In this document: one piece after another, positions 8,527 through 18,754 of the stretch
Position numbering within the stretch: position 1 is the first letter of the stretch
Layout: each line of letters begins with the position of its first letter
Assembly: GCF_000803065.1 (NCBI RefSeq)
Contig: NZ_JSXI01000029.1
Location: forward strand, 62,001-126,000
Direction: 5' to 3'
Source of the DNA: Sphingomonas sp. ERG5
GTDB taxonomy: Bacteria; Pseudomonadota; Alphaproteobacteria; Sphingomonadales; Sphingomonadaceae
DNA: 64,000 bases
Notes under the pieces: generated by a model
Database searches by the model: none
What the model was told of the DNA's origin: nothing
Seen by the model: the letters and a program-made list of their open reading frames with translations, nothing else
Program-made: the position numbers and the translations under genes

Positions 8527-11500
8527 GTGGCAAAGCGGCAAGGGGTTCGAATTGTAACCAGGACGATGTTGTTGGCCGGCGCGGCGATGCTCGGCGTGAT
8601 GTCGAGCGCGGCTTACGCGCAGAGCAAGCAGCACTTCAGGATTCCGGCGAGCGACGCCGGCGATGCGGTACAGAGTGTCGCGCAGCAATCCGGGCTGCAG
8701 GTGTTGGCGCCCGACGCCGACCTGCGCGGGGTACGCACCAATCCGATCGACGGCGATTATTCCCCGATCGACGCGCTGCACCGGATGCTCGCGGGACACG
8801 GGCTCGAGGTCGTTGCGGGCCAGGACGGCATTGTGACCATCCGCCGTGCGACGGTGGTGGGGCAGGCTGAGACCAAGCCCGATCCGCTGGCCGAGGATAT
8901 CGTGGTCACGGGGTCGCGCATCCGCCGGCCCGGCTTCGACACGCTCGAAGCCACGATCGTCACCGATAGCGAAGTGATCGCGCAGCGCGGCTATACCAAT
9001 GTGGCGCAGGTGTTCGACGATACGCCGGGCTTTGTTGCCTCGGGCGTCAACCCGATCGGCACGACGCAAGGCACGTTCAATGCAGGGCAGAGTTTCGTCG
9101 ACTTTCTCGGCCTCGGGTCGCAGCGCACGCTTGCGCTGATCAATGGCCGGCGCGCGGTGTCGTCCAACTCGATCTCGGGCAGCGGCAACAATGCGTCTCC
9201 CGGACAGCAGGTCGATCTCAACGTCATTCCGGTCGGGTTGATCGAGCGGGTTGAAACGATCGCGATCGGCGGCGCGCCGATCTACGGCTCCGACGCGATC
9301 GCCGGCACCGTCAACATCATCCTGAAAGACAAATATCAGGGCCTCAGCGTGACTGGCCAATACGGCATCAGCGAACGGGGCGATGCGCCGGGCTATTCGA
9401 TCCGCGGTCTGGCCGGGATCAATTTCGACGAAGGGCGCGGCAATATCGCGATCAGCGGCGAATATCATGAGCAGAAGGGAATGGTGCTCAGCAAGCGATC
9501 CGGCCTTCGTTTCGCGGTACCGAAACCGGGATCGACACCGTCCAATACCGTCACCAACGATCTGGTCTATGGCTATTTCACCGAAGGTGGCCTGCCGTTC
9601 GATCCCAACACCTTCGGTTTCATCCGCGACAGTTCGGGCCAGGCGCTGCAGTTCCAGGGTGGCGACCTGCGCGCCTATGTCCCGGGGACCAATGTTCGCG
9701 GCGCCCTGTTCGATGGTGGCGACGGCGTCCGCATGGCGGATCATTTCAGCCTGTTGTCGCCAACCAAGCGGGCGATCGTCAGTGGCATCGGTCATTATGA
9801 CCTGACGCCGTCGATCCGCTTCGTGTTCGAAGGGTCGTATGCGCGCAGCGAGGGCAAGGAACTCAGCGAGGTCGCAGCGTTCACCTCGCCCTATGTCAGC
9901 GGCACGATCCTGACCGTGTCGGCCAACAACCCCTTCCTCTCGCCGGCAACGCGCAGCACGCTGGCGGCCAACGGCATCACCGGCGATTTCGTGCTGGCGC
10001 GCAATTTCAGCGACTTGCTCGATCGCGGCGGCCTGACCGTCAACACGGTCAATTTCTACCGCGCCGTGGCCGGCCTGGAAGGCAAGACCAGCCTGTTCGG
10101 CGAGGCCGCGGGATGGGAGCTTTCGGTCAACTACGGCAAGAGCCGTGCAACGACCGAAATGAGCTATATCAACAATGACCGTTTCCTGGCGGCGGTCGAT
10201 GCAGTCCGCGATGGCAGCGGCAGAATCGTCTGCGCCAGCGGCGGAAGTTGCGTGCCGTTCAACGTCTTCGGCGTAAACGCCTTCAGCGACGAGGCGGCGA
10301 ATTATGTCCTCGACCGGGGCAAGGCGGTCAGCCTGAACCAGCAATTCGTCGCGACGGCGAATTTCAACGGGGCACTCCCGTTCCGCATCTCGCCCGAGCC
10401 GATCAAGTTCAACATCGGTGCCGAATATCGCAAGGAAATGGGCGATTTCAGGGTCGATCGCGTACTCGGCGCAGGGGCGAACCTGCTCGGCCTCGACCTG
10501 GCCAGCCCCTATTCGCCCGACAAGGGGAGCTTCAATACCAAGGAGCTCTACGGCGAATTGTCGGTTCCGCTGGTATCGGAATCGCAGGACATCCCGATCA
10601 TCAAGAATCTCAGCGCCGACGGCTCCGTGCGCTATGTCGACAATTCGATTGCCGGCGGCGACGTGACCTGGGCGGCTGGCGGTCGCTTTGCGCCGCGCCT
10701 GCCGGGGATCTTCGATGGCCTGTTGCTGCGCGGCACCTATGCGCGCGCGATCCGCGCGCCCGCGGTCACCGAGCTCTTCTCCGGCGCATCGCCGACGCGT
10801 GGGTCGATCAGCGATCCCTGTTCGCCGGCCAATTATCAGCGTGGCGACAATCCGGCGGCACGCACCGCCAATTGCACCGCGGCGCTGAGCGCGCTGGGCA
10901 TTTCCAGCCCGGCGAATTTCAACCCGACCACCGCGGGCCTGTCGCCGATCGGCACGATTTCCGGTAACCCGAACCTCGACAATGAAAAGGCGCGCTCCTG
11001 GTCGGTGGGCGTGGTCTATCAGCCCAGGCTGATTCCCGGTTTCCGGGTCTCGGCGGACTGGACACAGATCAACCTGACCGGCGGTATCGAAAGCCTGGGG
11101 ATCCAGCAGGTACTCGCGGCCTGTTACGACAGCAGCGATTTCCCCAACGCCGCTGGCTGCGGACAATTCCGCCGTCTCACCGCGGCCGAAGTCGGACCCG
11201 GCACCGCCAACCCGACGCGGTCGGTCGGCGATATCGCGAACGGCTATCGCAGCGGGTACATTAACACCGCGGGGCTCAAATTCGCTGGTCTGATCGTCGC
11301 GGCAGAATATGGTTTCGGCATGGCCGCGCTGGAAAAACAGGGTCGGATCAAGCTCGGCGCCAAGCTGTTCCACAACAGCAAGTTCGAATCCCGGATCACC
11401 GACAGCGCGCCGGTCTCCAATTCGGTCGGCGGTGTCGGGCTGCCCAAATGGTCGGGTCAGTTCAACCTGGGCTATCAGGGCGCGGCGCTCGATCTGCTGC

Positions 11501-11763
11501 TGCAGGGGCTCTACACGGGACCGGTCAAGAACGACATTCTGGCGACGTCGGCCACGATTGCGGACAAGGACAATTTTATCGGGTCCTATTGGCGGTTCAA
11601 CTCGACCCTTGGCGTGCGGGTCAATGACCGTTTCTCGCTCCAGCTCGTCGTCAACAATCTGTTCGATCGCAAGCCCAGCCAGTCGCAGCTCTTTTCACGG
11701 AGCTTCGGCACCTACGACCTGATCGGGCGGCGCTTCCTGTTCAGCGTCACGGCCGGACTCTGA
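8527..11763 (+). CDS. TonB-dependent receptor with STN signalling domain
   Basis: 1078 aa. From the GTG at 8527 (GGGAG nine bases upstream) the chain has a signal peptide (AGAAMLGVMSSAAYAQ), an STN secretin/TonB N-terminal domain at ~residues 35-100 (FRIPASDAGDAVQSVAQQSG, then DALHRMLAGHGLEVV), a TonB box region (EDIVVTGSRIRRPG), a plug domain (~125-250, with LINGRRAV and VETIAIGGAPIYGSDAIAGT) and a 22-strand barrel ending FSVTAGL. An ATG at 8566 is an alternative start. The STN domain signals to FecR. Because exported peptidases follow at 10 bp and then in overlap, the ligand may be a peptide or peptide-like molecule. That is inference; the family also imports siderophores and sugars. Confidence 0.93.
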   Translation: MAKRQGVRIVTRTMLLAGAAMLGVMSSAAYAQSKQHFRIPASDAGDAVQSVAQQSGLQVLAPDADLRGVRTNPIDGDYSPIDALHRMLAGHGLEVVAGQDGIVTIRRATVVGQAETKPDPLAEDIVVTGSRIRRPGFDTLEATIVTDSEVIAQRGYTNVAQVFDDTPGFVASGVNPIGTTQGTFNAGQSFVDFLGLGSQRTLALINGRRAVSSNSISGSGNNASPGQQVDLNVIPVGLIERVETIAIGGAPIYGSDAIAGTVNIILKDKYQGLSVTGQYGISERGDAPGYSIRGLAGINFDEGRGNIAISGEYHEQKGMVLSKRSGLRFAVPKPGSTPSNTVTNDLVYGYFTEGGLPFDPNTFGFIRDSSGQALQFQGGDLRAYVPGTNVRGALFDGGDGVRMADHFSLLSPTKRAIVSGIGHYDLTPSIRFVFEGSYARSEGKELSEVAAFTSPYVSGTILTVSANNPFLSPATRSTLAANGITGDFVLARNFSDLLDRGGLTVNTVNFYRAVAGLEGKTSLFGEAAGWELSVNYGKSRATTEMSYINNDRFLAAVDAVRDGSGRIVCASGGSCVPFNVFGVNAFSDEAANYVLDRGKAVSLNQQFVATANFNGALPFRISPEPIKFNIGAEYRKEMGDFRVDRVLGAGANLLGLDLASPYSPDKGSFNTKELYGELSVPLVSESQDIPIIKNLSADGSVRYVDNSIAGGDVTWAAGGRFAPRLPGIFDGLLLRGTYARAIRAPAVTELFSGASPTRGSISDPCSPANYQRGDNPAARTANCTAALSALGISSPANFNPTTAGLSPIGTISGNPNLDNEKARSWSVGVVYQPRLIPGFRVSADWTQINLTGGIESLGIQQVLAACYDSSDFPNAAGCGQFRRLTAAEVGPGTANPTRSVGDIANGYRSGYINTAGLKFAGLIVAAEYGFGMAALEKQGRIKLGAKLFHNSKFESRITDSAPVSNSVGGVGLPKWSGQFNLGYQGAALDLLLQGLYTGPVKNDILATSATIADKDNFIGSYWRFNSTLGVRVNDRFSLQLVVNNLFDRKPSQSQLFSRSFGTYDLIGRRFLFSVTAGL

Positions 11764-11773
11764 GACGAAATCA

Positions 11774-13738
11774 ATGATCGGCGTTCGCGGGAGACGGCAT
11801 TTGTACAGGGCAATCGGATATCTGGCACTGACCCTGTGCCTGGCATCTCCCGCTGCGGCGACCGACGCGCCGCCGGCCAAACACTATACGATCGAACAAT
11901 TGATGGGCGGCGACAGCTTCGGCGGCGCATCGCTGTCCCCAGACAATAGGAAGCTGCTGACCACCAGCAACCGGACCGGCATCGCCAATCTCTATGTCGT
12001 TCCGGTCGATGGCGGTCCAATCAGGCAGCTCACCGATTCGACGAAGGAAACAGTCAGCTCGATCGGCTATTTCCCGCATGACGAGCGGATTCTCTATTCG
12101 AGCGATCAGGGCGGCAACGAACTCGCCCATATCTATGTCCGCGAAGTGGACGGGCAGGTCCGCGACGTCACGCCCGGCACCAAACATGTCGCGCGCTTCG
12201 TCGAATGGGCGAAGGACGGCAAATCCTTCTTCGTCCAGACCAACGAACGCGACCCGCGCTATTTCGACCTCTACGAGATCGCGGCCGATGGTTACGCCAA
12301 GACCCTGTTGTTCCAGAACGACAAGGCCTACCAGATCCGCGCGGTGAGCCCGGACCGGCGCTATGTCGCGATGAGCCGGATCCATGACAACGCCAACAAG
12401 CGCACCTATGTCTATGACCGCACCGCCAAGGCACTGAGCGAAGTCACCGCCGGCACCACGCCGGTGTCGAGCGAGCCGCAGACTTTCGCGGCGAGCGGCG
12501 CGACGCTCTATTACACCACCGACAATGGCGGCGAGTTCGCCGGGCTGGCGCGGATCGATTTCGCGACCGGCACGCGCGCCACGGTCTTCGCGCCCAAATG
12601 GGACGTGGCGAGCGCTTCGCTCTCCGACGACGGCCGGACGCTGGTGGTCAGCGTCAATGAGGATGCGCGCAGCCGGCCTTATCTGTTCGACGCGACGACG
12701 CTGAAGCCGATCGCCTTTACCGATCCCGCGCCCGGCGCGACGGTCGGGGTGCAGCTCGCCAACAATGCACCGTTCGCGGTGGTATCGACCGCCAATGGCG
12801 CGATCCCCGGCGATGTCTCGATCCTCGACCTGAAGACCGGCAGGAAACGCCTGCTGCTCAGCGCGCAGCCGCCCGGCGTGGCCCCTGCCGACCTGGTCGC
12901 GGGCACGGTGGTGCGCTTCAAATCCTATGACGGCGTCTCGGTGCCCGGCATCCTCTACGTGCCCAAGGGCGCGAAGCCCGGCGATCGCCGTCCGGCGGTG
13001 ATCCATGTCCATGGCGGCCCGGGCGACGAAAGCCGCATCGGCTATCGCCCGCTGGTCCAGTATCTCGTCAATGGCGGCTATGTCGTGTTCGAGATCAACA
13101 ATCGCGGCAGCGGCGGATCGGGCCGCAGCTTCTACCATATGGACGATCATCGCCATGGCGACGCCGATCTCGACGATGTCGTCGCGGCGAAGAAAATGCT
13201 CGCCGAGACCGGCTTCGTCGATCCGGCGAAAGTCGCGATCCAGGGGCAAAGCTATGGCGGTTATATGACGCTCGCCGGGCTGACCTTCCGCCCCGATGCA
13301 TTCGCTGCCGGCGTCGATCTCTACGGCGTCGCCAACTGGCCGCGGCTGCTCAGGAACACGCCGGCCTGGTGGGAGGATCTGCGCCAGCTGCTCTTCACCG
13401 AGGTTGGCGATCCCGACAAGGACGACGCCTATCTGCGCAAGATCTCGCCGGTGTTCCATGCCGAACGGATCAAGCGGCCGTTGCTGGTGCTGCAGGGCGC
13501 CAATGATCCCCGCGTGCTGCCGGTCGAATCGCAGGACATCGTCGCCAAGGCCAAGGCCAATGGCGTGCCGGTCGACTATGTCGAATTCGCCGATGAAGGG
13601 CATGGCTTCCGCAAGAAGGCCAATCAGATCGTCGCGTATCGCACGATCCGCGATTTCCTCGACAAATATGTCCGGGGCGGCCCCGCGCCGCGCGCGGAAG
13701 GTAGCGCGGTCGCCGGCGACCTTCCGCTCGGGCCATGA
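11774..13738 (+). CDS. Exported S9-family prolyl-oligopeptidase-like serine peptidase
   Basis: 654 aa. A signal peptide (residues ~12-30) precedes a beta-propeller domain (to ~residue 390) with TolB/WD-like strands such as GGASLSPDNRKLL and GNELAHIYVREVDGQV. The C-terminal alpha/beta-hydrolase domain contains the nucleophile elbow GQSYGGY (Ser493), Asp578 in GANDPRV and His610 in DEGHGF, a complete catalytic triad. HGGPGDES before it forms the oxyanion side. The family cleaves small peptides, often after proline; close relatives act as lasso-peptide isopeptidases in sphingomonads, but no lasso biosynthesis genes are here. It lies 10 bases after the receptor stop and overlaps the next gene by four. 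Confidence 0.9.
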   Translation: MIGVRGRRHLYRAIGYLALTLCLASPAAATDAPPAKHYTIEQLMGGDSFGGASLSPDNRKLLTTSNRTGIANLYVVPVDGGPIRQLTDSTKETVSSIGYFPHDERILYSSDQGGNELAHIYVREVDGQVRDVTPGTKHVARFVEWAKDGKSFFVQTNERDPRYFDLYEIAADGYAKTLLFQNDKAYQIRAVSPDRRYVAMSRIHDNANKRTYVYDRTAKALSEVTAGTTPVSSEPQTFAASGATLYYTTDNGGEFAGLARIDFATGTRATVFAPKWDVASASLSDDGRTLVVSVNEDARSRPYLFDATTLKPIAFTDPAPGATVGVQLANNAPFAVVSTANGAIPGDVSILDLKTGRKRLLLSAQPPGVAPADLVAGTVVRFKSYDGVSVPGILYVPKGAKPGDRRPAVIHVHGGPGDESRIGYRPLVQYLVNGGYVVFEINNRGSGGSGRSFYHMDDHRHGDADLDDVVAAKKMLAETGFVDPAKVAIQGQSYGGYMTLAGLTFRPDAFAAGVDLYGVANWPRLLRNTPAWWEDLRQLLFTEVGDPDKDDAYLRKISPVFHAERIKRPLLVLQGANDPRVLPVESQDIVAKAKANGVPVDYVEFADEGHGFRKKANQIVAYRTIRDFLDKYVRGGPAPRAEGSAVAGDLPLGP

Positions 13739-15534
13739 CCGGGCTGACACGGCGCACCCTGCTGGTGGCGGGAGTGGCTGCGGCCGCCTGTCCCGGCTGG
13801 GCGGCGGAAAGCGAAGGCGCCCGGCTCGACCGGTTTTTCGAGACATGCTTCCAGCGCCGGATTGCGCGCAACCCGCTGAGTCAGACCGGGCTTGGCCTCA
13901 AATCGGGCATGGACCGCTGGCCCGATACCGGCGAGGCGCGCGCCGCCGATGATGCGGCGATGGCGCGCGCGGAGTTGGCCGAGCTCGCAACGTTCGACCG
14001 GGCTGCGCTCGATCCTGCGCGGCGGCTCAGCTGCGACGTGTTCGCTTATGACGGTGCCGAGGCGCTGACATCCTATCGCTGGCGCGGGAACCGCTATCCG
14101 GTGTGCCAGATGCGCGGTCCGCAACGCACCATCCCGCAGACGCTGATCAACAATCATCCAATCCACGACCGCGCCGATGCGGAGGCCTATGTCGCCCGAC
14201 TCCTTGGTGTGAAATCCTATCTCGCCGGCATTGTCGACGGGCTTGAGCGGCAGGCGGCGGCGGGGGTACGACCGCCGGCTTTCTCCTATCCGCTGGTGAT
14301 CGGCAATTGCGAGAATCTGCTGCATGGTGCGCCGTTCGGCGGCGCTGTCGACAGTCCGATCCTGGCCGACTTCAAGGGCAAGGTCGCGAAGCTCGACCTG
14401 CCCGATGCCGTTCGCGCAAAGCTCGTCGCCGATGTCGAGGCGGCGATGCGCGAAGGCTTCGGCCCCGGTTTCCGGCTGCTGATCGACTGGCTGCGTGCAT
14501 CGCAGGCAGTGATGCTGCGCAACGATGGGGTGTGGAGCCTGCCCGATGGCGACGCCTATTATCTGGCCGCGCTCGAGCTCGAAACGACGCTGCCGCTGAC
14601 GCCGCAACAGGTCCACCGCACCGGCCTCGACGAAGTCGCGCGGATCCAGGCGGCGATGCGCGAGGTCATGGCAAAGACAGGCTTCTCCGGCGCGCTCCCC
14701 GACTTTTTCCGGCACATTCAGACCGATCCGACATTCTATTATCCCAACACCGCCGAAGGGAAAGCCGCCTATCTCGATGCGATGCGCGGCCGGATCGCGG
14801 CGGTCGAGGCGCGGCTCGGCGAGGTGATGACGCGCGTCCCCAGGGGCAAGGTCGTGGTCAAGCCGGTCGAGCCCTGGCTCGAAAAATCGGCCGGCACCGC
14901 GGGCTATTTCGCCGGCGCCCCTGACGGGTCGCGGCCCGGCATCCTCTATGTCAACACGGTCGAGATGCGGAACCTGCCGCGCTATGCGTTGTCCTCGCTC
15001 TCCTTCCATGAAGGTGTGCCGGGGCATCATCTGGAAAATGCCATCAGCCAGGAACTGACCAGCCTGCCAAGCTTTCGCCGTCACGGCGGCTATACCGCCT
15101 ATAGCGAGGGGTGGGCGCTCTATGCCGAACAACTGCCCTATGCGATGGGCCTGTATGACGACCCCTATCAGGCGTTCGGGCAATTGTCCGAAGAACTGAT
15201 GCGCGCGGGGCGGCTGGTGGTCGATACCGGCGTGCATCATCTGCGCTGGAGCCGCGAGGCGGCGATCGACTGGCTCGACCGCAATACCGCGAACGGCCAT
15301 GCCGACAGTGTCACCGCGATCCAGCGCTACATCGTCACGCCGGGCCAGGCGACGGCGTATGAGATCGGCAAGCTCAAGATGATGGCGCTTCGCCGCCAGG
15401 CGGAAAAGACGCTTGGCGCACGCTACGATCAGCGCCGCTTCAACGATGCGCTGCTCGGCAATGGACCCTTGCCGCTGGCACTGCTCGATCGGACGATGAC
15501 CGCGTGGATCGCGGACGGAGGAAAGCCGACATGA
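13735..15534 (+). CDS. DUF885-family exported metallopeptidase-like protein, copy 1
   Basis: 599 aa. The N-terminus TRRTLLVAGVAAAACPGWAA resembles a twin-arginine or Sec signal. The rest matches DUF885, a family with a zinc-peptidase-like motif HEGVPGHHLE (His425 to His432). Later conserved parts include YSEGWALYAEQL, GQLSEELMRAGRLVVDTG and the terminal LGNGPLPLALLDRTM. Known members are carboxypeptidase- or oligopeptidase-like, but substrates are poorly described. It overlaps both neighbours by four bases (ATGA). The following gene is a tandem paralogue with the same domain from end to end, suggesting local duplication with retained expression. Confidence 0.85.
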   Translation: MTGLTRRTLLVAGVAAAACPGWAAESEGARLDRFFETCFQRRIARNPLSQTGLGLKSGMDRWPDTGEARAADDAAMARAELAELATFDRAALDPARRLSCDVFAYDGAEALTSYRWRGNRYPVCQMRGPQRTIPQTLINNHPIHDRADAEAYVARLLGVKSYLAGIVDGLERQAAAGVRPPAFSYPLVIGNCENLLHGAPFGGAVDSPILADFKGKVAKLDLPDAVRAKLVADVEAAMREGFGPGFRLLIDWLRASQAVMLRNDGVWSLPDGDAYYLAALELETTLPLTPQQVHRTGLDEVARIQAAMREVMAKTGFSGALPDFFRHIQTDPTFYYPNTAEGKAAYLDAMRGRIAAVEARLGEVMTRVPRGKVVVKPVEPWLEKSAGTAGYFAGAPDGSRPGILYVNTVEMRNLPRYALSSLSFHEGVPGHHLENAISQELTSLPSFRRHGGYTAYSEGWALYAEQLPYAMGLYDDPYQAFGQLSEELMRAGRLVVDTGVHHLRWSREAAIDWLDRNTANGHADSVTAIQRYIVTPGQATAYEIGKLKMMALRRQAEKTLGARYDQRRFNDALLGNGPLPLALLDRTMTAWIADGGKPT

Positions 15535-17357
15535 TCCCGACGATTTCGCGCCGGCACTTCGCCGCCGGCACCGCCGCGCTGTTCGGCGTGCTTGCCGCAC
15601 CGCCGGTCTGGGCGATCGCGGGGGATGAAGACGCGCGCCTCGACGCCTTTTTCGAACGCATCTGGCAGCGCGGGATCGATCGCAACCCGGTGCGCCAGTC
15701 GCAACTCGGCATCAAGCGCGACCAGGACAAATGGACCGATATCAGCGAAGCGCGCGCGATCGAAAATATGGACCTGCTCAAACAGGATCTGGCGACGCTC
15801 CGGACCTTCGATCGCGCCAAACTCTCACCTCAGGCGCAAATCAGTGCCCGCATCTTCGCCGAGAATGCCGAGGAATCGATCGCCGGCTTTGCGCTGCGCC
15901 GCGACGATTACGTCATGACCCAGATGGGCGGGCTGCACACGCGGATCCCGATCACGTTGCTCAACACGCATCCGATCGACGATCCGGTCGACGCCCGCGC
16001 CTATTGCGCGCGGATCGAAGGGGTCGGTCCGCTGCTCGACCAGGTGGTGACCGAGCTTGAGCGGCAGGAAAGGGCCGGGGTCAGGCTGCCGCGCTTCGTC
16101 TATGCGCTGCTGATCGAACCGAGCGAGAATATGCTCAAGGGCAGGCCATTCGATGCGGGGCCGGCCCAATGCCCGATCCTGGCCGATTTCCGGACCAAGA
16201 TCGCCAAGGCGAAACTGCCCGATACCGAGCAAACCGCGCTGCTCGCGCGCGCCGAAGCCGGGTTGAAGGGTCCGTTCGGTGCGGGTTACCGCAAGCTGAT
16301 CGCGCATCTCGCCACGGCACAGGCGGCGGCCGACGACCGCGACGGGGTGTGGAAACTGCCGCAGGGCGCGCTCTTCTATCGCCAGCAATTGAAGAGTTAC
16401 ACCACGCTGCCGGTAACGCCCCCCGAATTGCACCAGCTCGGGCTTGATCAGGTCGCGCGGATCCATGGCGAGATGGCGCGGATCCAGGCGAAGGTCGGCT
16501 TTGCCGGCACGCTGCAGGATTTCTTCACGCATGTCCGCACCGATCCGAAATTCTTCTATCCGGCGACCGATGCGGGCAAGGTGGCCTATATCGCCGACGC
16601 CGAGCGGCTGCTTGCCGAGGTCCATGCGCGGCAGGGCGAGCTCTTCACCCGTATCCCGAAACAGGCGGTGGTCGTACGCCCGGTCGAGGCCTGGCGCGAA
16701 AAATCGGCGGCCAAGGCCTTTTACCAGAACCCGCCCCAGACCGGATCGCAGCCCGGCGTCTTCTACATCAATCTCTACGATCTGAAGGCCCAGCCCAAAT
16801 GGCAGCTCGCGGCGACGCTGTATCACGAAGCGATCCCGGGGCATCATTTCGAGACCTGCATCGCGCATGATCTGGAGAGGCTGCCAAAGTTCCGCCGCTT
16901 CGCCAGCAACGCCGCGTTCAGCGAGGGCTGGGGGCTCTATTCCGAACGGCTCGCCAAGGAAATCGGGCTTTATCCCGATCCCTATGACGATTTCGGCCGG
17001 CTGTCGCTCGAACTGATGCGCGCCTGCCGGCTGGTGGTCGATACCGGTCTCCATGCGATGAAATGGACGCGCAAACAGGCGGTCGATTACATGGACGCCA
17101 ACATGCCGAGCAGCCATTACGACAATCAGCGCGAGGTCGACCGCTACATCGTCCTGCCCGGCCAGGCCTGTTCCTATTATGTCGGCATGCGCAAGATCGT
17201 CGAACTGCGCGAACGCGCCAAGTCCAGTCTCGGCGCGCGCTTCGACATCCGCGCCTTCCACGATACCGTGCTCGGCAACGGGCCATTGCCGTTGCCGATC
17301 CTCGAACAGACGATCGACGCCTGGGTCGCGGGCGGCGGCAAGCCGGCAAGCGCATGA
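15531..17357 (+). CDS. DUF885-family exported metallopeptidase-like protein, copy 2
   Basis: 608 aa from the ATG that overlaps the previous stop. SRRHFAAGTAALFGVLAA fits a twin-arginine signal peptide, hinting that the enzyme folds, perhaps with its metal, before export. The DUF885 motif is HEAIPGHHFE (from His432). FSEGWGLYSERLAKEIGLYP, LMRACRLVVDTGLHAMKW and LGNGPLPLPILEQTIDAW parallel copy 1. Both copies keep the full motif, so both are probably active, perhaps with different peptide preferences. Translation is coupled to the M28 gene through another ATGA overlap. Confidence 0.85.
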   Translation: MIPTISRRHFAAGTAALFGVLAAPPVWAIAGDEDARLDAFFERIWQRGIDRNPVRQSQLGIKRDQDKWTDISEARAIENMDLLKQDLATLRTFDRAKLSPQAQISARIFAENAEESIAGFALRRDDYVMTQMGGLHTRIPITLLNTHPIDDPVDARAYCARIEGVGPLLDQVVTELERQERAGVRLPRFVYALLIEPSENMLKGRPFDAGPAQCPILADFRTKIAKAKLPDTEQTALLARAEAGLKGPFGAGYRKLIAHLATAQAAADDRDGVWKLPQGALFYRQQLKSYTTLPVTPPELHQLGLDQVARIHGEMARIQAKVGFAGTLQDFFTHVRTDPKFFYPATDAGKVAYIADAERLLAEVHARQGELFTRIPKQAVVVRPVEAWREKSAAKAFYQNPPQTGSQPGVFYINLYDLKAQPKWQLAATLYHEAIPGHHFETCIAHDLERLPKFRRFASNAAFSEGWGLYSERLAKEIGLYPDPYDDFGRLSLELMRACRLVVDTGLHAMKWTRKQAVDYMDANMPSSHYDNQREVDRYIVLPGQACSYYVGMRKIVELRERAKSSLGARFDIRAFHDTVLGNGPLPLPILEQTIDAWVAGGGKPASA

Positions 17358-18754
17358 GGAGAGTGTTCGCCCTTGCTGCGCTGGCGGTCTCGACACCGGC
17401 GTTCGCCGCGGATGGCGAACGCACGGCGGTGCAACTCGTCAGTCGCGCCGGCACCGGTGCTCATATCGCCTGGGACATGGTTTCGGAACTGACCACGCGG
17501 TTCGGCCCGCGACCGGCCGGCTCGCCGAACGAACGCGCGGCGGCGCGCTGGGCGGCGGCCAAACTCAAGGACTATGGCTTTCGCAACGTCGCGGTGCACG
17601 ACTTCGCGATCACCGGCTGGACGCGCGGGCAGGAAAGCGCGGCGATCCTGCTGCCCCACCCGCAGCCGCTGGCCGCGACGGCGCTTGGCGGATCGCCCGC
17701 GACGCCGGGCGGCGCGATCGAAGGGGAGATCATCTCGTTCGCCTCGCTTGAGGCGCTGAAGCTCGCCGCGCCGGGATCGCTTGCCGGCAAGGTCGCGCTG
17801 GTCGATCTGGCGATGCCGAAGGGCGGCACCGGTTTCGGCTATGGCTATGTCGGCCGGGTCCGTGCGTTCGGCCCGGGCGAGGCGGCAGCGCGCGGCGCGA
17901 TCGGCTTCCTGATGCGCTCGGTCGGCACCGACAGCCACCGCCTGCCGCATACCGGCTCGACGCGCTATGTCGACGGCAAGGTGCCGATCCCGAGCTTCGC
18001 GCTGTCGGTACCCGACGCCGATCAGATCGCGCGGCTGGAGGCGCTTGGCGAGCGCGTCCGCGTGCGGCTGTCGTCAACCGCTTCGTATCAGCCGGGGGCG
18101 ATCACCAGCTATGTCACCGGCGATATTCCGGGCAGCGGTGCGGCGGAAGAGATCGTCCTGCTCGGCGCGCATCTCGACAGCTGGGATCTCGGCACCGGCG
18201 CGATCGACGATGGTGCGGGCATCTCAATCATTACCGCCGCGGCGAAGCTGATTGGCGACCAGCAGCGCCGTCCCCGCCGCACGATCCGCGTCGTCTTCTA
18301 CGGCGCTGAGGAAGTGACTCAACCCGATAGCGCGGATGTCAGCGGCCGCGCCTATCTCGACCCGCGCCTGGCGCAGATGGCGAAGCATGTGCTGGCCATG
18401 GAAAGCGACGAGGGCGCCGACCCGATTGTCGCGCTGGCCCTGCCCGATCATCTGAAGGGCAGCGCGTTCGAGGCTGCGGCGCAGCGCATCCTCGGCCCGC
18501 TCGCGATCGTGCCCGCGCGCGAGCCGCCGGGGCGCGGCGGGGTCGATATCGCGCCTCTGGTCGACGCCGGCGTGCCTGCTTTCGTGCTGCAGCAGAGCGC
18601 CAGCCGCTATTTCGACTATCACCACACTGCCGATGATACGCTCGACAAGATCGACCGCGTATCGCTTGATCAGAATGTCGCGGCCTGGGCTGGGCTTATC
18701 TGGCTTGCCGCCGATGGCGATACCGATTTCAGGCCCAGGGGGACCGCAAAATGA
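17354..18754 (+). CDS. Exported M28-family zinc aminopeptidase
   Basis: 466 aa with a short signal peptide (VFALAALAVSTPAFA). A protease-associated-type insert lies at about residues 125-230. The M28 core follows with all five co-catalytic zinc ligands visible in order: His in GAHLDSWD, Asp in IDDGAG, the Glu pair in YGAEEVTQ, Asp in MESDEGAD and His in DYHHTADDT. Such enzymes release N-terminal amino acids or cleave carboxypeptidase-type substrates in the periplasm. The open frame extends upstream into the DUF885 gene, but the ATG at 17354 overlapping that stop gives the signal peptide and is taken as the start. ATGA overlap with the amidohydrolase follows. Confidence 0.9.
   Translation: MRRVFALAALAVSTPAFAADGERTAVQLVSRAGTGAHIAWDMVSELTTRFGPRPAGSPNERAAARWAAAKLKDYGFRNVAVHDFAITGWTRGQESAAILLPHPQPLAATALGGSPATPGGAIEGEIISFASLEALKLAAPGSLAGKVALVDLAMPKGGTGFGYGYVGRVRAFGPGEAAARGAIGFLMRSVGTDSHRLPHTGSTRYVDGKVPIPSFALSVPDADQIARLEALGERVRVRLSSTASYQPGAITSYVTGDIPGSGAAEEIVLLGAHLDSWDLGTGAIDDGAGISIITAAAKLIGDQQRRPRRTIRVVFYGAEEVTQPDSADVSGRAYLDPRLAQMAKHVLAMESDEGADPIVALALPDHLKGSAFEAAAQRILGPLAIVPAREPPGRGGVDIAPLVDAGVPAFVLQQSASRYFDYHHTADDTLDKIDRVSLDQNVAAWAGLIWLAADGDTDFRPRGTAK

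Noticed and set aside
8524..11373. A 949-codon open frame antisense to the TonB receptor, and similar long antisense frames over the peptidase and DUF885 genes (for example 11771-13846, 13624-15600, 15825-17396)
   Set aside because: They are rich in Arg, Asp, Ala and His with no domain, signal peptide or ribosome-binding site, and each lies over a gene with clear motifs. This is the usual effect of high GC on the opposite strand.
11774..13738. Possible lasso-peptide locus (sigma/FecR/receptor with an S9 enzyme)
   Set aside because: Sphingomonad lasso clusters contain a precursor plus maturation proteins B and C; none is present near this S9 gene, so only the degradative reading is supported.
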